From contig DIXF01000002.1 of the NCBI GenBank assembly GCA_002448235.1, positions 186,001 through 250,000 on the forward strand: 64,000 nucleotides of DNA, given 5' to 3'. This document shows positions 18,028 through 26,016 of this stretch, piece after piece; position 1 is the first letter of the stretch; every line of letters begins with the position of its first letter. The position numbers and the translations under genes were made by a program. The notes beneath the pieces were generated by a model. It ran no database searches and was not told the DNA's origin. It worked only from the letters and a program-made list of their open reading frames with translations. The DNA comes from Syntrophaceae bacterium UBA6087 (lineage in GTDB: Bacteria > Desulfobacterota > Desulfomonilia > UBA1062).

Positions 18028-18531
18028 ATGAAGATACTGGTTGCCTATTATTCTAGGACCGGGAATACGAAAAAGATTGCCGAGTCCATATATCAGGCCC
18101 TGGAAGGGGAGCGTGCAGATATCAGACCCATGGGCGAGATTGTCTCTGTTGATGACTACTCGCTGATATTTTGCGGGTTCCCGGTCGAAGCCCACAGTGT
18201 TCCTCTTCCCGCTCAGAGTTTTCTGAAAAGCATCGGGAAAGAAAAAAAGGTGGCGCTTTTTTCAACACATGGGTCCGTCAAAGGTGGACAGATGCCCAGA
18301 GAAGCAATCAAAAGCGCGGCTGGGATCGTACAGGCAGAGATCATAGGTTCCTTCACCTGCAAGGGGGAGGTAGGCCGGGACGTGATCGATCAGATGATGA
18401 AGAGTGCACAGCATTGCGCCTGGGCTCGGGAAGCCGAGTCTGCAAAATCGCATCCCGACAGCGCCGATCGTGATGATGCCGCATTCTTTGCAAAAAGTAT
18501 TTTAAAAAAGATCCGGGGCTTTAATGAATAA
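18028..18531 (+). CDS. Flavodoxin family protein
   Basis: A 167-residue flavodoxin-like protein. The FMN phosphate loop is YSRTGNTKKIAESI near residues 8-21, and later loops include GFPVEAHSVP and STHGSVKGG. It should carry FMN and act as a one-electron carrier or small oxidoreductase in the cytoplasm. An ATG at 18028 follows GGAAAGGA; an in-frame ATG 60 nt earlier has no support. It precedes the Fur-controlled oxidative-stress genes but is separated from them by their own promoter. Confidence 0.82.
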   Translation: MKILVAYYSRTGNTKKIAESIYQALEGERADIRPMGEIVSVDDYSLIFCGFPVEAHSVPLPAQSFLKSIGKEKKVALFSTHGSVKGGQMPREAIKSAAGIVQAEIIGSFTCKGEVGRDVIDQMMKSAQHCAWAREAESAKSHPDSADRDDAAFFAKSILKKIRGFNE

Positions 18532-18554
18532 TATTGGCTGTGCATGATAACAAG

Positions 18555-18594
18555 TTGACTTCGGCCAAGCTTATTAGTAATAATTATCATTATT
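18555..18594 (+). promoter_or_regulatory. Promoter with Fur-like box for the fur-rubrerythrin genes
   Basis: TTGACT (18555-18560) and TAATAA (18578-18583) are spaced by 17 nt. The 19-bp stretch at 18576-18594 matches the Fur consensus GATAATGATAATCATTATC at 14 of 19 positions by eye and covers the -10 region, the expected place for a repressor site. The natural reader is the Fur-family protein encoded 58 nt downstream, which would make this an autoregulated operon. Confidence 0.6.
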
Positions 18595-18652
18595 CGGGGT
18601 GCAGGGCGATACTGCGTGTCTGGAAATCATATCGGCTGTTGAGGGAGCGACT

Positions 18653-19060
18653 ATGTCCGGCAAGAAGCTGAGAATGACCGACCAGCGTCGGGTAATTCTT
18701 GAAGAGTTGGAAAAGGCCCATGAGCACTTGAATGCTTCGGATGTGTATGAGCGGGTCAAGAAGAGGCTGCCCCATATCAGCCTTGGAACGGTATATCGAA
18801 ACCTCGAAATCCTCTCCGGGGAAAGAATGGTAAAAAAGCTTGACGTGCCGTCAGGGCAGAAGATCTTCGACGCCGGGATGCATGACCATGACCATATCCG
18901 TTGCATCCGCTGCGGAAAGGTGGACGATATCCCCATGAGTCCGGCTGCAGACTTAAGGCCTGTTATCGAACAGGCGGGCAGCGCAAGCGGATACCTGCAG
19001 ACGGGATGTGTCATTGATTTTTTCGGGATCTGTCCCGACTGTGCCGGAAAGAATAAGTAG
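18653..19060 (+). CDS. Fur/PerR family metalloregulator
   Basis: A 135-residue regulator. The winged helix lies at about 5-80 (MTDQRRVILEELEKAHEHL, then LGTVYRNLEIL), followed by a dimerisation half with the metal ligands HDHDHIRCIRCGKVDD and CPDC. The two CxxC pairs give the structural zinc site typical of Fur, PerR and Zur. Being followed by rubrerythrin and a peroxiredoxin, a PerR-like role in peroxide sensing is most likely, but Fur and PerR cannot be separated with certainty here. The ATG at 18653 has GAGGGAG upstream. Confidence 0.88.
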   Translation: MSGKKLRMTDQRRVILEELEKAHEHLNASDVYERVKKRLPHISLGTVYRNLEILSGERMVKKLDVPSGQKIFDAGMHDHDHIRCIRCGKVDDIPMSPAADLRPVIEQAGSASGYLQTGCVIDFFGICPDCAGKNK

Positions 19061-19119
19061 ACGATATCCGGGAAAGCATTATAACAAGAATACGAACGTT
19101 CATTGGAAAGGAGGAATAC

Positions 19120-19695
19120 ATGGGTAATTTGAAAGGGAGTCAGACAGAAAAGAATCTTTTAGCATCGTTTGCTGGGGAATCCCAGGCGCGCAACCGGTAT
19201 ACATACTTTGCCGGCCAGGCACGCAAAGACGGATATGTCCAGATCGCCGATATTTTCGAAGAGACGGCGAGCCAGGAAAAGGAGCATGCAAAGCGGTTCT
19301 TCAAGTTCCTTGAAGGTGGAGAGGTTGAAGTTGTGGCGAGTTTCCCGGCAGGGGTAATCGGGAGCACGCTAAAGAATCTCCAGGCGGCGGCTGACGGGGA
19401 GAACCACGAGCATACCTCTATGTACCCCGGTTTTGCGAAGATAGCTCGCGCGGAAGGTTTTGAGGTTATCGCCAAGGTGTGGGAAGCTGTTTCGGTTGCG
19501 GAAAAGCAGCATGAGAAGCGGTATCGTGACCTGGCGGCGAACATTGCTGCAGGCCGCGTCTTCAAGAGGGATGACCAGGTCGTATGGAGGTGCAGGAATT
19601 GCGGATACCTTCACGAGGGTCCGGAGGCACCGGGGGCGTGTCCCGCATGTGCTCATCCAAAGGATTACTTCGAACTCCTGGGTGAAAACTGGTAA
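19120..19695 (+). CDS. Rubrerythrin
   Basis: A 191-residue non-haem iron peroxidase. The four-helix diiron domain has ligands in GESQARNRYTYFA, in ASQEKEHAKRF and in the later VAEKQHEKRY. A C-terminal rubredoxin-like domain (about 155-191) has the CxxC pairs CRNCGYLHEG and CPACAHP that hold an FeS4 iron. It reduces hydrogen peroxide to water in anaerobes. A strong GGAGG ribosome site precedes the start. It lies 59 nt after the Fur-family gene and probably shares its promoter. Confidence 0.96.
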   Translation: MGNLKGSQTEKNLLASFAGESQARNRYTYFAGQARKDGYVQIADIFEETASQEKEHAKRFFKFLEGGEVEVVASFPAGVIGSTLKNLQAAADGENHEHTSMYPGFAKIARAEGFEVIAKVWEAVSVAEKQHEKRYRDLAANIAAGRVFKRDDQVVWRCRNCGYLHEGPEAPGACPACAHPKDYFELLGENW

Positions 19696-19783
19696 GCAAA
19701 GAACCCGACGCTCCGATCCGTGCATATTTCCGGAAAAGCTCATGGAAATCATCGCTGATCGGGGTTTCTGCTGGAGGTGCCGT

Positions 19784-20377
19784 ATGTGCAAAACGTTGTC
19801 AGTTGCAGCAGCCTTGGTGATTGGCCTTTGTCTGCAGTCTTCCTTTGTCTCGGCCGAGGAGCCGCAGAGCGATCATCGAAACGTCCTGATGAAGTTGAAG
19901 CTGAGTGTTCCGGAAAATCAGAAAGACCGGGAATATCTTGGCATAAAGAACTCCTCCGGAAAGATGTCGTTAGCGCAGATTCGAGCCGAGGTGCTCATTA
20001 TAGAGATTTTCAGCATGTACTGCCCCCATTGCCAGAAGCATGCCCCCACTGCCAACAAACTCTACCATGCTATTGACAGCAGGAAGGAGTTTAGAGATAA
20101 GATAAAATACATCGGAATCGGTGTGGGGAACTCAAAGTACGAGGTGGGCATATTCAAACAGAAATATTCACCCCCGTTCCCCCTGTTTGATGACGGGGCT
20201 TACACGATCGCAAATTCATTGAGCGGCATCGGCACGCCTCACTATGTCGGGATTCGAACCGACAACGGTTCGAAGTTTGAGGTGTTCTACTCGAAATCCG
20301 GCGGATTTACTGATGCTGAGGAATTTTTGAATATGATCGTGAAGGAATCAGGTATTCAACGAGGAGGAAGTCGATGA
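19784..20377 (+). CDS. Exported thioredoxin-like protein
   Basis: A 198-residue protein with a cleavable signal peptide (hydrophobic core VAAALVIGLCLQSS, probable cleavage after VSA). The mature part has a redox pair in MYCPHCQKHAP, resembling thioredoxin and DsbA-like active sites, and a cis-proline region IGTPHYVG. It probably acts in the periplasm with the peroxiredoxin encoded next, whose start it overlaps (ATGA). The ATG at 19784 follows GGAGGTG; earlier in-frame starts lie inside the rubrerythrin gene and are unlikely. Confidence 0.8.
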   Translation: MCKTLSVAAALVIGLCLQSSFVSAEEPQSDHRNVLMKLKLSVPENQKDREYLGIKNSSGKMSLAQIRAEVLIIEIFSMYCPHCQKHAPTANKLYHAIDSRKEFRDKIKYIGIGVGNSKYEVGIFKQKYSPPFPLFDDGAYTIANSLSGIGTPHYVGIRTDNGSKFEVFYSKSGGFTDAEEFLNMIVKESGIQRGGSR

Positions 20378-20970
20378 AAAGAATGTTCTGGGCCGGAATC
20401 CTGTGCACGCTGTTTCTGGTTGTCGGTGCACAGAATGCACCTGCTGTTACCGAGGCCATGAAAAAAGAGATTTATGACATCGGGAAGCTCAAGCCCATAG
20501 ACAGCGAATTGAAGGTGAGGGTAGGCGAGCAGGCTCCGGACTTTACGCTCAGATCCACTGCCGGCAAGACCGTGTCCCTATCGGACTTCCGCGAGAAGAG
20601 CAATGTCGTTATTTCCTTTATCCCTGCCGCATGGACACCGATCTGTTCGGATCAGTGGCCCGGATACAATGTCGCCCAGGATGTTTTTAGAAAGAACAAT
20701 ACCGTAGTATTGGGCATCAGTGTCGACAATGTCCCCACCCTCTTTGCTTGGACCACGCAGATGGACGGCCTGTGGTTTCCTGTGCTGTCGGATTTCTGGC
20801 CCCATGGGGCGGTTGCGAAAAAGTTCGGTGTCCTGCGTTCCGACGGAGTCGCCGAACGGGCGATCTTTATCATCGACAAAAAGGGCAGGATCCGCTACAT
20901 CGGCCTCCAGGATATCAACGTGCGGCCGCCGCTCGAAGACATCGTCAAGGAGCTTGATAAGCTCAGGTAA
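20374..20970 (+). CDS. Exported peroxiredoxin (AhpC/TSA family)
   Basis: A 198-residue peroxiredoxin with an N-terminal signal sequence (WAGILCTLFLVVGA). The peroxidatic cysteine is in PAAWTPICSDQ, giving the PxxxTxxC motif, followed by VVLGISVDNVPT. It should reduce peroxides outside the cytoplasm. The partner for recycling its disulfide is likely the exported thioredoxin-like protein encoded immediately upstream and translationally coupled to it. Together with rubrerythrin and the Fur-family regulator it forms a peroxide-defence operon. Confidence 0.9.
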   Translation: MKRMFWAGILCTLFLVVGAQNAPAVTEAMKKEIYDIGKLKPIDSELKVRVGEQAPDFTLRSTAGKTVSLSDFREKSNVVISFIPAAWTPICSDQWPGYNVAQDVFRKNNTVVLGISVDNVPTLFAWTTQMDGLWFPVLSDFWPHGAVAKKFGVLRSDGVAERAIFIIDKKGRIRYIGLQDINVRPPLEDIVKELDKLR

Positions 20971-21029
20971 GAGGGAAAAGAGCGCCGATTTTATGTCTAG
21001 CCCTTCTTAGGGCAGGCTGGCACCCGTTT

Positions 21030-21572
21030 TTATTCCTGTCCGGAATTTCTTGAGGCTCCGCTTTCCTGAAACGAGGCAAGATATTTGGCTGCCAGATCAA
21101 TGTACATCTGCTTGCCGATGAGCATCACATCACGGTGTTTCTGTCCTACAACTCCTTTTTCGATTGCGGGGGATCCTGCATAAATCTTCCCTTCCGGGAC
21201 TACCTGATTCTTCTTAACAAGGGAGTGTTCGGCAACGATCGACCAGTCCCCCACCACCGTGTTGTCGCTCAAAGTCGAATGCATGCCGATGACGGAATAG
21301 TCGCCTACGCATTTCCCGTGCACCATAGCAAGGTGACCTATGGTGACGGACCTGCCGATGGTCATAACCGATGGCGTATGGATGACCACACCGTCTTCCA
21401 CTGCCGTATCGTCATCGATGACGATTTCCCCGAAATCTCCCCGGATCACTGCCCCGGGGCCGATCCAGCAACGCTTTCCGATCCGTACGTTTCCGATGAT
21501 ATACGCGCTGGGGGCAACCCATGTCCCGGCACCCACGCTGGGCACGGTATTATTGAACGAGTATAGTGCCAT
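21030..21572 (-). CDS. Gamma-carbonic anhydrase family protein
   Basis: A 180-residue left-handed beta-helix protein. Hexapeptide repeats run from about residue 12 to 135 (AYIIGNVRIGKRCWIGPG and further turns). Three metal-binding histidines are seen in VIHTP, TIGHLA and MVHG. Members include Cam-type carbonic anhydrases and PaaY/CaiE-like proteins that may act on CoA thioesters. The neighbouring genes do not settle which. The ATG at 21572 follows GGGAGGATGT; an ATG 39 nt upstream is in frame but lacks a site. Confidence 0.87.
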   Translation of the reverse strand: MALYSFNNTVPSVGAGTWVAPSAYIIGNVRIGKRCWIGPGAVIRGDFGEIVIDDDTAVEDGVVIHTPSVMTIGRSVTIGHLAMVHGKCVGDYSVIGMHSTLSDNTVVGDWSIVAEHSLVKKNQVVPEGKIYAGSPAIEKGVVGQKHRDVMLIGKQMYIDLAAKYLASFQESGASRNSGQE

Positions 21573-21808
21573 ACATCCTCCCGAAAAGTTCGTGTGGTTC
21601 TTCGCGTACAAAAAAACCCCGGTTATGAAGATGTGAAAACCATACGTTCAATGGCAAGTCTTTGTCAAATGCCCAGAACTTATTGTTTATTGTCAGATGA
21701 TAAGCAATGAGAAATCCGTTTTTTAGATCTTTTTTTGTAAAGGATTTGTGCCGATAATGGGAGTGAGTATTCATGAATGCTGTGAAATGAAGAGATTGAG
21801 GTCAGAAC

Positions 21809-24145
21809 ATGTTAGGCCAGTTAACACGACGTTTGCCTGGATTTTTGCGGGATGCCAAGTCGCATCAGAAGGTGGCAGACACGAGAAAAATCAAGCCGGA
21901 ACAGAGAGAACGGCTGTATCGGATACAGCGACAGGGCGCCTTGGTCCGCTCGGGCGGAATGATCGTTATCTGGTTTTTTGCTTTTCTGGCATACCTGTAC
22001 GGGGCTATCGATCTTCGGTCGTTCAAGGGGGCCGGGCTCTCCATAGCCTTCATCGTCCTCATGCACGTCCCCATCATCCCGCTGCTGAAACACATATCGA
22101 ATAAAAGGCTCTTCGAATTCTTATCTTTCCTGATCAATGTTCTGGAGATCGTCGGATATACGAGCTTCATTTATTTTGTAGGCGGTTTCCGCTCCACGTA
22201 CCTTACTCCGATCTATGCCGCAATGATCTTCTACGTAGGGGTCCTTGCTCCGAAGAGATATCCTTTCATACTGGCGGGCTTCAGCTCGCTGTCGTTCGGT
22301 GTGATGGTGGCCATGGAGCATTTCGGGCTCATACCGCATCAGAACGTGATATTCGAATACCGATTCGAATGGAACATCGTATTCCTCCTTCTCCTGATCA
22401 TGGGTGCGCTGTTGTTCGTCGTGGCCTTCATGTCTTCGTATGCAGCGGGCATCATTCGGAGTGCGAGGGTAAAACTTAAAGAGCAGAATGCCGAGCTTGA
22501 AAAGGCGAACCATCGCCTGTGGCAGGAAATTGAAGAACGCAACTATGCATACCAGGCGTTGAGGGAGAACGAGGAAAAGCTTCACGATATATTTGAAAAC
22601 GTCTCTGATGCGCTGTTTTCCCATGATCTCCAGGGGAATTTTCTGGAGACGAACCTTGGAATGAAGCGGCTGCTGGGATATACGGATGACGAATCCCTGC
22701 CGGATCGGTTCAATATACGCGACCTTGCTCCCGAGCGTTACAAGTCAGCCATAGACCGCTACCTGGAAGAGGTGAAGCGCAAGGATAAAAGCGAAGGAAC
22801 GATGCGTGTTTTGACAAAGGACGGCAGTGAACGCCTCGCGGAATACAAGAACTCGCTCATCCGGAATGCAAACGGTACAGCGGTAGGCATCAGGGGCTCA
22901 GCCAGGGATATCACGGATAAATATCTGGCTGAAAAAGAAAAGAGCAGACTGCAGGAGCAACTCCAGCAGGCGAAAAAAATGGAAGCGCTCGGAACCCTTG
23001 CCGGAGGGGTCGCTCATGACCTCAACAACATCCTTTCAGGGATCGTCAGCTATCCTGAGTTGTTGCTCATGGAGGTCCCTGAAAACAGCCCGTTTCGCAA
23101 GCCCCTGCTGACAATACAAAAATCCGGGGAAAAGGCGGCTTCCATCGTTCAGGATCTCCTGACCCTGGCCCGGAGAGGTGTCGCTGTTTCAGAGTCCTTA
23201 GACCTCAATACGATCATTCGGGAATATCTGAAGAGCCCGGGACACCAGAAAGTACTCTCGCTGCATCCCGACATCGAGGTCGTTACCAAGCTCGAAGACG
23301 GTCTTTACTTTACCGCCGGTTCACCGGTTCACGTTGCAAAAACGGTCATGAATCTCGTGACAAATGCCATTGAATCAATGCCCCAAGGAGGCAGGGTAAT
23401 CATCACGACTGCCAATGCCACGCTCCGGGAACCCGTAAAAGGGTTTGACGCCTTCCATGAAGGCAATTATTTGATCCTGCAGGTATCAGATACCGGAGTA
23501 GGGATGTCGGAAAAGGACAGAGAAAGAATCTTCGATCCGTTCTATACCAAGAAGGTAATGGGCAGGAGCGGAACCGGCCTCGGCCTGACCGTTGTCTGGG
23601 GAACCATGAAGGACATAGGAGGGCATATTGATGTCCAATCCATCGCCGGAAGAGGTTCCACGTTTACCTTATATTTTCCGGCTGGGAAAGGTGCCTGCGC
23701 CTGCACAGACACAGTATCGGAAAACAAGGATCTGGCCGGAAACGGCGAGAAGATCCTGGTGGTCGACGACAGTGCGGAACAGCGGGAAATCGCAGAACGC
23801 ATGCTTAAAAGATTGGGGTACACCGTTGTGTCTGCATCCAGCGGAGAGTGCGCGGTGGAATACCTCCGGAAGAATTCCACCGATCTGGTTCTTCTTGACA
23901 TGATCATGAACCCGGGGATTGACGGCCTTGAAACCTATAAACGGATTCTCAAGCTGTATCCGAAGCAGAAGGCCATTATCGCAAGCGGTTATTCAGAAAC
24001 CGAGCGTGTGCGGGAAGCTCAGAAGCTTGGCGCAGGAGCATATATACGGAAGCCTTACCTCATGGAGAAAATCGGGAAGGCGGTAAAAAATGAGCTGGAA
24101 CGAATCGCATCCCGAGGCGGGAAAATTATTCACGGTTCCTCTTGA
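21809..24145 (+). CDS. Membrane-bound hybrid sensor histidine kinase
   Basis: A 778-residue kinase. About five to six hydrophobic helices occupy residues 48-225 without a large extracytoplasmic loop, followed by a short coiled coil and a PAS domain (about 255-375). The histidine kinase core has the phospho-acceptor H403 in GGVAHDLNNIL and the ATP lid motifs DTGVGM and GTGLGL. A C-terminal receiver domain (about 645-765) carries the acceptor aspartate D697 in LVLLDMIMNP. The layout implies internal phosphorelay; no dedicated response regulator is adjacent. Its 3' end overlaps the convergent etfA by 20 nt. The ligand is unknown. Confidence 0.9.
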   Translation: MLGQLTRRLPGFLRDAKSHQKVADTRKIKPEQRERLYRIQRQGALVRSGGMIVIWFFAFLAYLYGAIDLRSFKGAGLSIAFIVLMHVPIIPLLKHISNKRLFEFLSFLINVLEIVGYTSFIYFVGGFRSTYLTPIYAAMIFYVGVLAPKRYPFILAGFSSLSFGVMVAMEHFGLIPHQNVIFEYRFEWNIVFLLLLIMGALLFVVAFMSSYAAGIIRSARVKLKEQNAELEKANHRLWQEIEERNYAYQALRENEEKLHDIFENVSDALFSHDLQGNFLETNLGMKRLLGYTDDESLPDRFNIRDLAPERYKSAIDRYLEEVKRKDKSEGTMRVLTKDGSERLAEYKNSLIRNANGTAVGIRGSARDITDKYLAEKEKSRLQEQLQQAKKMEALGTLAGGVAHDLNNILSGIVSYPELLLMEVPENSPFRKPLLTIQKSGEKAASIVQDLLTLARRGVAVSESLDLNTIIREYLKSPGHQKVLSLHPDIEVVTKLEDGLYFTAGSPVHVAKTVMNLVTNAIESMPQGGRVIITTANATLREPVKGFDAFHEGNYLILQVSDTGVGMSEKDRERIFDPFYTKKVMGRSGTGLGLTVVWGTMKDIGGHIDVQSIAGRGSTFTLYFPAGKGACACTDTVSENKDLAGNGEKILVVDDSAEQREIAERMLKRLGYTVVSASSGECAVEYLRKNSTDLVLLDMIMNPGIDGLETYKRILKLYPKQKAIIASGYSETERVREAQKLGAGAYIRKPYLMEKIGKAVKNELERIASRGGKIIHGSS

Positions 24146-25094
24146 TGTATGCCTCTATGAGCAGGGGGATAAACCTGGCGAGGTCTTCGACGACACCATA
24201 GTGCGCCACCCTGAAAATCGAAGCATCGATATCGGTATTTACTGCAATGATCAACCGTGAATCCTTCATCCCTGCAACATGCTGGGCGGCACCTGAAATG
24301 CCGCAGGCAATGTAGAGCCTGGGCGACACCTTATTGCCCGTGACACCGATCTGATGAGTATAGTCGAGCCATCCCAGGTCGCAGACCGCTCGCGTTGAAC
24401 CGAGAGCCGATTTTGGAAACAGAGAGCAGAGATCGCGCAGTATCCGGATATTCTCCTGTTTGCCGACACCTCTGCCGGCCGAAACAACGACTTCGGAATC
24501 GGAGAGGGCAGCGTTTTTATGGGATGACTCGCGGATGCCATGGGTGCGCGTAGAAACCGACTCGTCAGGAACATCCGTGATTGTAAGCTCTCCCTGCACG
24601 ATATTTCCGTGGCTGCATGGGTTCCATGTTCCGGGGAGAACAGTCAGAACGGAAGCCTGCTTGGTGGGGCGGATCTCGACTTTGAATTTTCCGCCGAACA
24701 TGGTGCGGGTGAAGGCTCCATTACCGACTGCCTCTACTGCGGTTATGCAGCAGGCTTGAAGAGCTACTGAGAGCTGTGGCGCGAAGTCAGCCCCCTGGGA
24801 GGTATGGGGAATACACACGCAAGCAGGCTCTTTATCCCTGAAGAAAGAAGAAAGGGTCTTTATGTATGCTTCCGCACTATACCCTTTCAGGAAATTTCCC
24901 TTGAGACCTATTGTATCGAGGCCGGTCTCCAGAAAAAGCTGTCTGGACAGGGTGGTTACACTCTCCTCGTCTGCGAGAACCAGGAGGACTATTTTCCCTT
25001 TATCGAGCTCTTGTGCGAAGGATATGGTTTCAAAGGTTTCTTGCATGAAGTGGCCTTTTTCATGCAAAGCCGCTACATACACTGTTCTATTCAT
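24126..25094 (-). CDS. etfA: Electron transfer flavoprotein alpha subunit
   Basis: A 322-residue ETF alpha subunit. The C-terminal FAD-binding half shows the classic sequence blocks VVVSAGRGVGKQENI, then GSTRAV, HQIGVTGNKVSP and IACGISGAAQHVAGM, ending with NTDIDASIF and VVEDL. With EtfB it accepts electrons from acyl-CoA dehydrogenases and passes them to a membrane oxidoreductase. It lies 15 nt after etfB in one transcript. The divergent operon that begins about 90 bp upstream of etfB encodes an acyl-CoA dehydrogenase, a plausible electron donor. Confidence 0.94.
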   Translation of the reverse strand: MNRTVYVAALHEKGHFMQETFETISFAQELDKGKIVLLVLADEESVTTLSRQLFLETGLDTIGLKGNFLKGYSAEAYIKTLSSFFRDKEPACVCIPHTSQGADFAPQLSVALQACCITAVEAVGNGAFTRTMFGGKFKVEIRPTKQASVLTVLPGTWNPCSHGNIVQGELTITDVPDESVSTRTHGIRESSHKNAALSDSEVVVSAGRGVGKQENIRILRDLCSLFPKSALGSTRAVCDLGWLDYTHQIGVTGNKVSPRLYIACGISGAAQHVAGMKDSRLIIAVNTDIDASIFRVAHYGVVEDLARFIPLLIEAYIKRNRE

Positions 25095-25109
25095 GGCGAG
25101 TTCCTTCCT

Positions 25110-25886
25110 TTACACCAGGGAATGCCTATGGAGAATTTCAAGGAGCTTTTCCGCCTTTTCATAAGGAGATCCCTCGATGAGTTCGCCTATCCCAGCCGGA
25201 GGCGAAGGAGAGATCTTTTCTATAACCTGACCTGGCCTGGAGGGACCGAGCATGCCTGCGGAGATTTGCTCAAGGGCTGCGGTTCGGGATTTGAGCATAT
25301 GGGAAAGTACGGGATACCTCGGGATATTGATCCCCGACTGGATCGTGAGCACTGCCGGGAGCTTCAGGGTAATACATTCCCTGCTCCCTCCCTCGATTTC
25401 CCTCTCGACGGTAATTTCCCCACGGTCCGGAACTGTTTCCTCGTAAATGACATTTGTGGCGCATGCATAGGCAAGCATTGCAGCGGTCAGCCCTCCAACC
25501 TGGCCTTCCATGTCGTCTTCAGCCATGACGCCGGTGAGAACAAGGTCATAGTGCCTGCTCCGCGCTGCCTCAGATATGAGGAAGGCCCGCTCCAGGGGGG
25601 TCACATACGTGTCTTCGCCTTTCAGGATATGGATCCCGTGGTGAGCCCCCATGCCCAGTGCACGTCTGATCCCCGCTTGGACTCTTTGCGGGCCTATTGA
25701 CACAATATCGAGAACAGAACCGGAATGGCGCTCGGTAATGCGCAAGCCTTCTTCGATGGCGTATTCATCAAATCGGTTGATGCGGAATACCGATTTGGGC
25801 GCATGCTCGACCCATGCGCCGGCATTGTTGACACTCAGGGTATCAGCGCTGTCGCAGACCTGCTTGACGCAAACGAGGATTCTCAT
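25110..25886 (-). CDS. etfB: Electron transfer flavoprotein beta subunit
   Basis: A 258-residue ETF beta subunit. It starts MRILVCVKQV, as in the family, followed by the RFDEYAIEEGLRI region and the nucleotide-binding stretch DLVLTGVMAEDDMEGQVGG. The end has the family tail with residues facing EtfA. The ATG at 25886 is preceded by GGAGAG; a longer frame would start at 25925 inside the operator. It is the first gene of etfBA and is transcribed away from the acyl-CoA dehydrogenase operon. Confidence 0.94.
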   Translation of the reverse strand: MRILVCVKQVCDSADTLSVNNAGAWVEHAPKSVFRINRFDEYAIEEGLRITERHSGSVLDIVSIGPQRVQAGIRRALGMGAHHGIHILKGEDTYVTPLERAFLISEAARSRHYDLVLTGVMAEDDMEGQVGGLTAAMLAYACATNVIYEETVPDRGEITVEREIEGGSRECITLKLPAVLTIQSGINIPRYPVLSHMLKSRTAALEQISAGMLGPSRPGQVIEKISPSPPAGIGELIEGSPYEKAEKLLEILHRHSLV

Positions 25887-25905
25887 GGGCTCTCCATGGT
25901 CAGGA

Positions 25906-25949
25906 TATGATAGTGCAGCTATCATAATTCAACGGGATACTGAAAGCAA
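25906..25949 (-). promoter_or_regulatory. etfBA promoter with an overlapping inverted-repeat operator
   Basis: On the minus strand TTGCTT (25949-25944) and TATGAT (25926-25921) are spaced by 17 nt. An inverted repeat TATGATAG-TGCAG-CTATCATA (25906-25926) has 8-bp arms and covers the -10 element and probable start site, a standard repressor position. The TetR-family protein encoded at 27980 is one candidate reader; this is inference. Confidence 0.5.
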
Positions 25950-25979
25950 ATCAAAAATCGAACAATCGCTCGGTTTTAA

Positions 25980-26008
25980 TTGACAACCGGTGTCCGCTCT
26001 GATACATT
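25980..26008 (+). promoter_or_regulatory. Promoter of the acyl-CoA operon
   Basis: A perfect TTGACA (25980-25985) and TACATT (26003-26008) are spaced by 17 nt. The -35 begins 37 nt before the ATG at 26017, and no Shine-Dalgarno sequence lies between, so the message is predicted to start at or almost at the codon. Confidence 0.6.
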
Positions 26009-26016
26009 CATAATCC

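Noticed and set aside
21000..21013. GCCC-TTCTTA-GGGC hairpin between convergent peroxiredoxin and carbonic anhydrase genes
   Set aside because: Only a 4-bp stem with no adjacent U-run; too weak to call a terminator.
24804..25700. A 298-codon frame on the plus strand
   Set aside because: Antisense to etfBA, whose two subunits are unambiguous.
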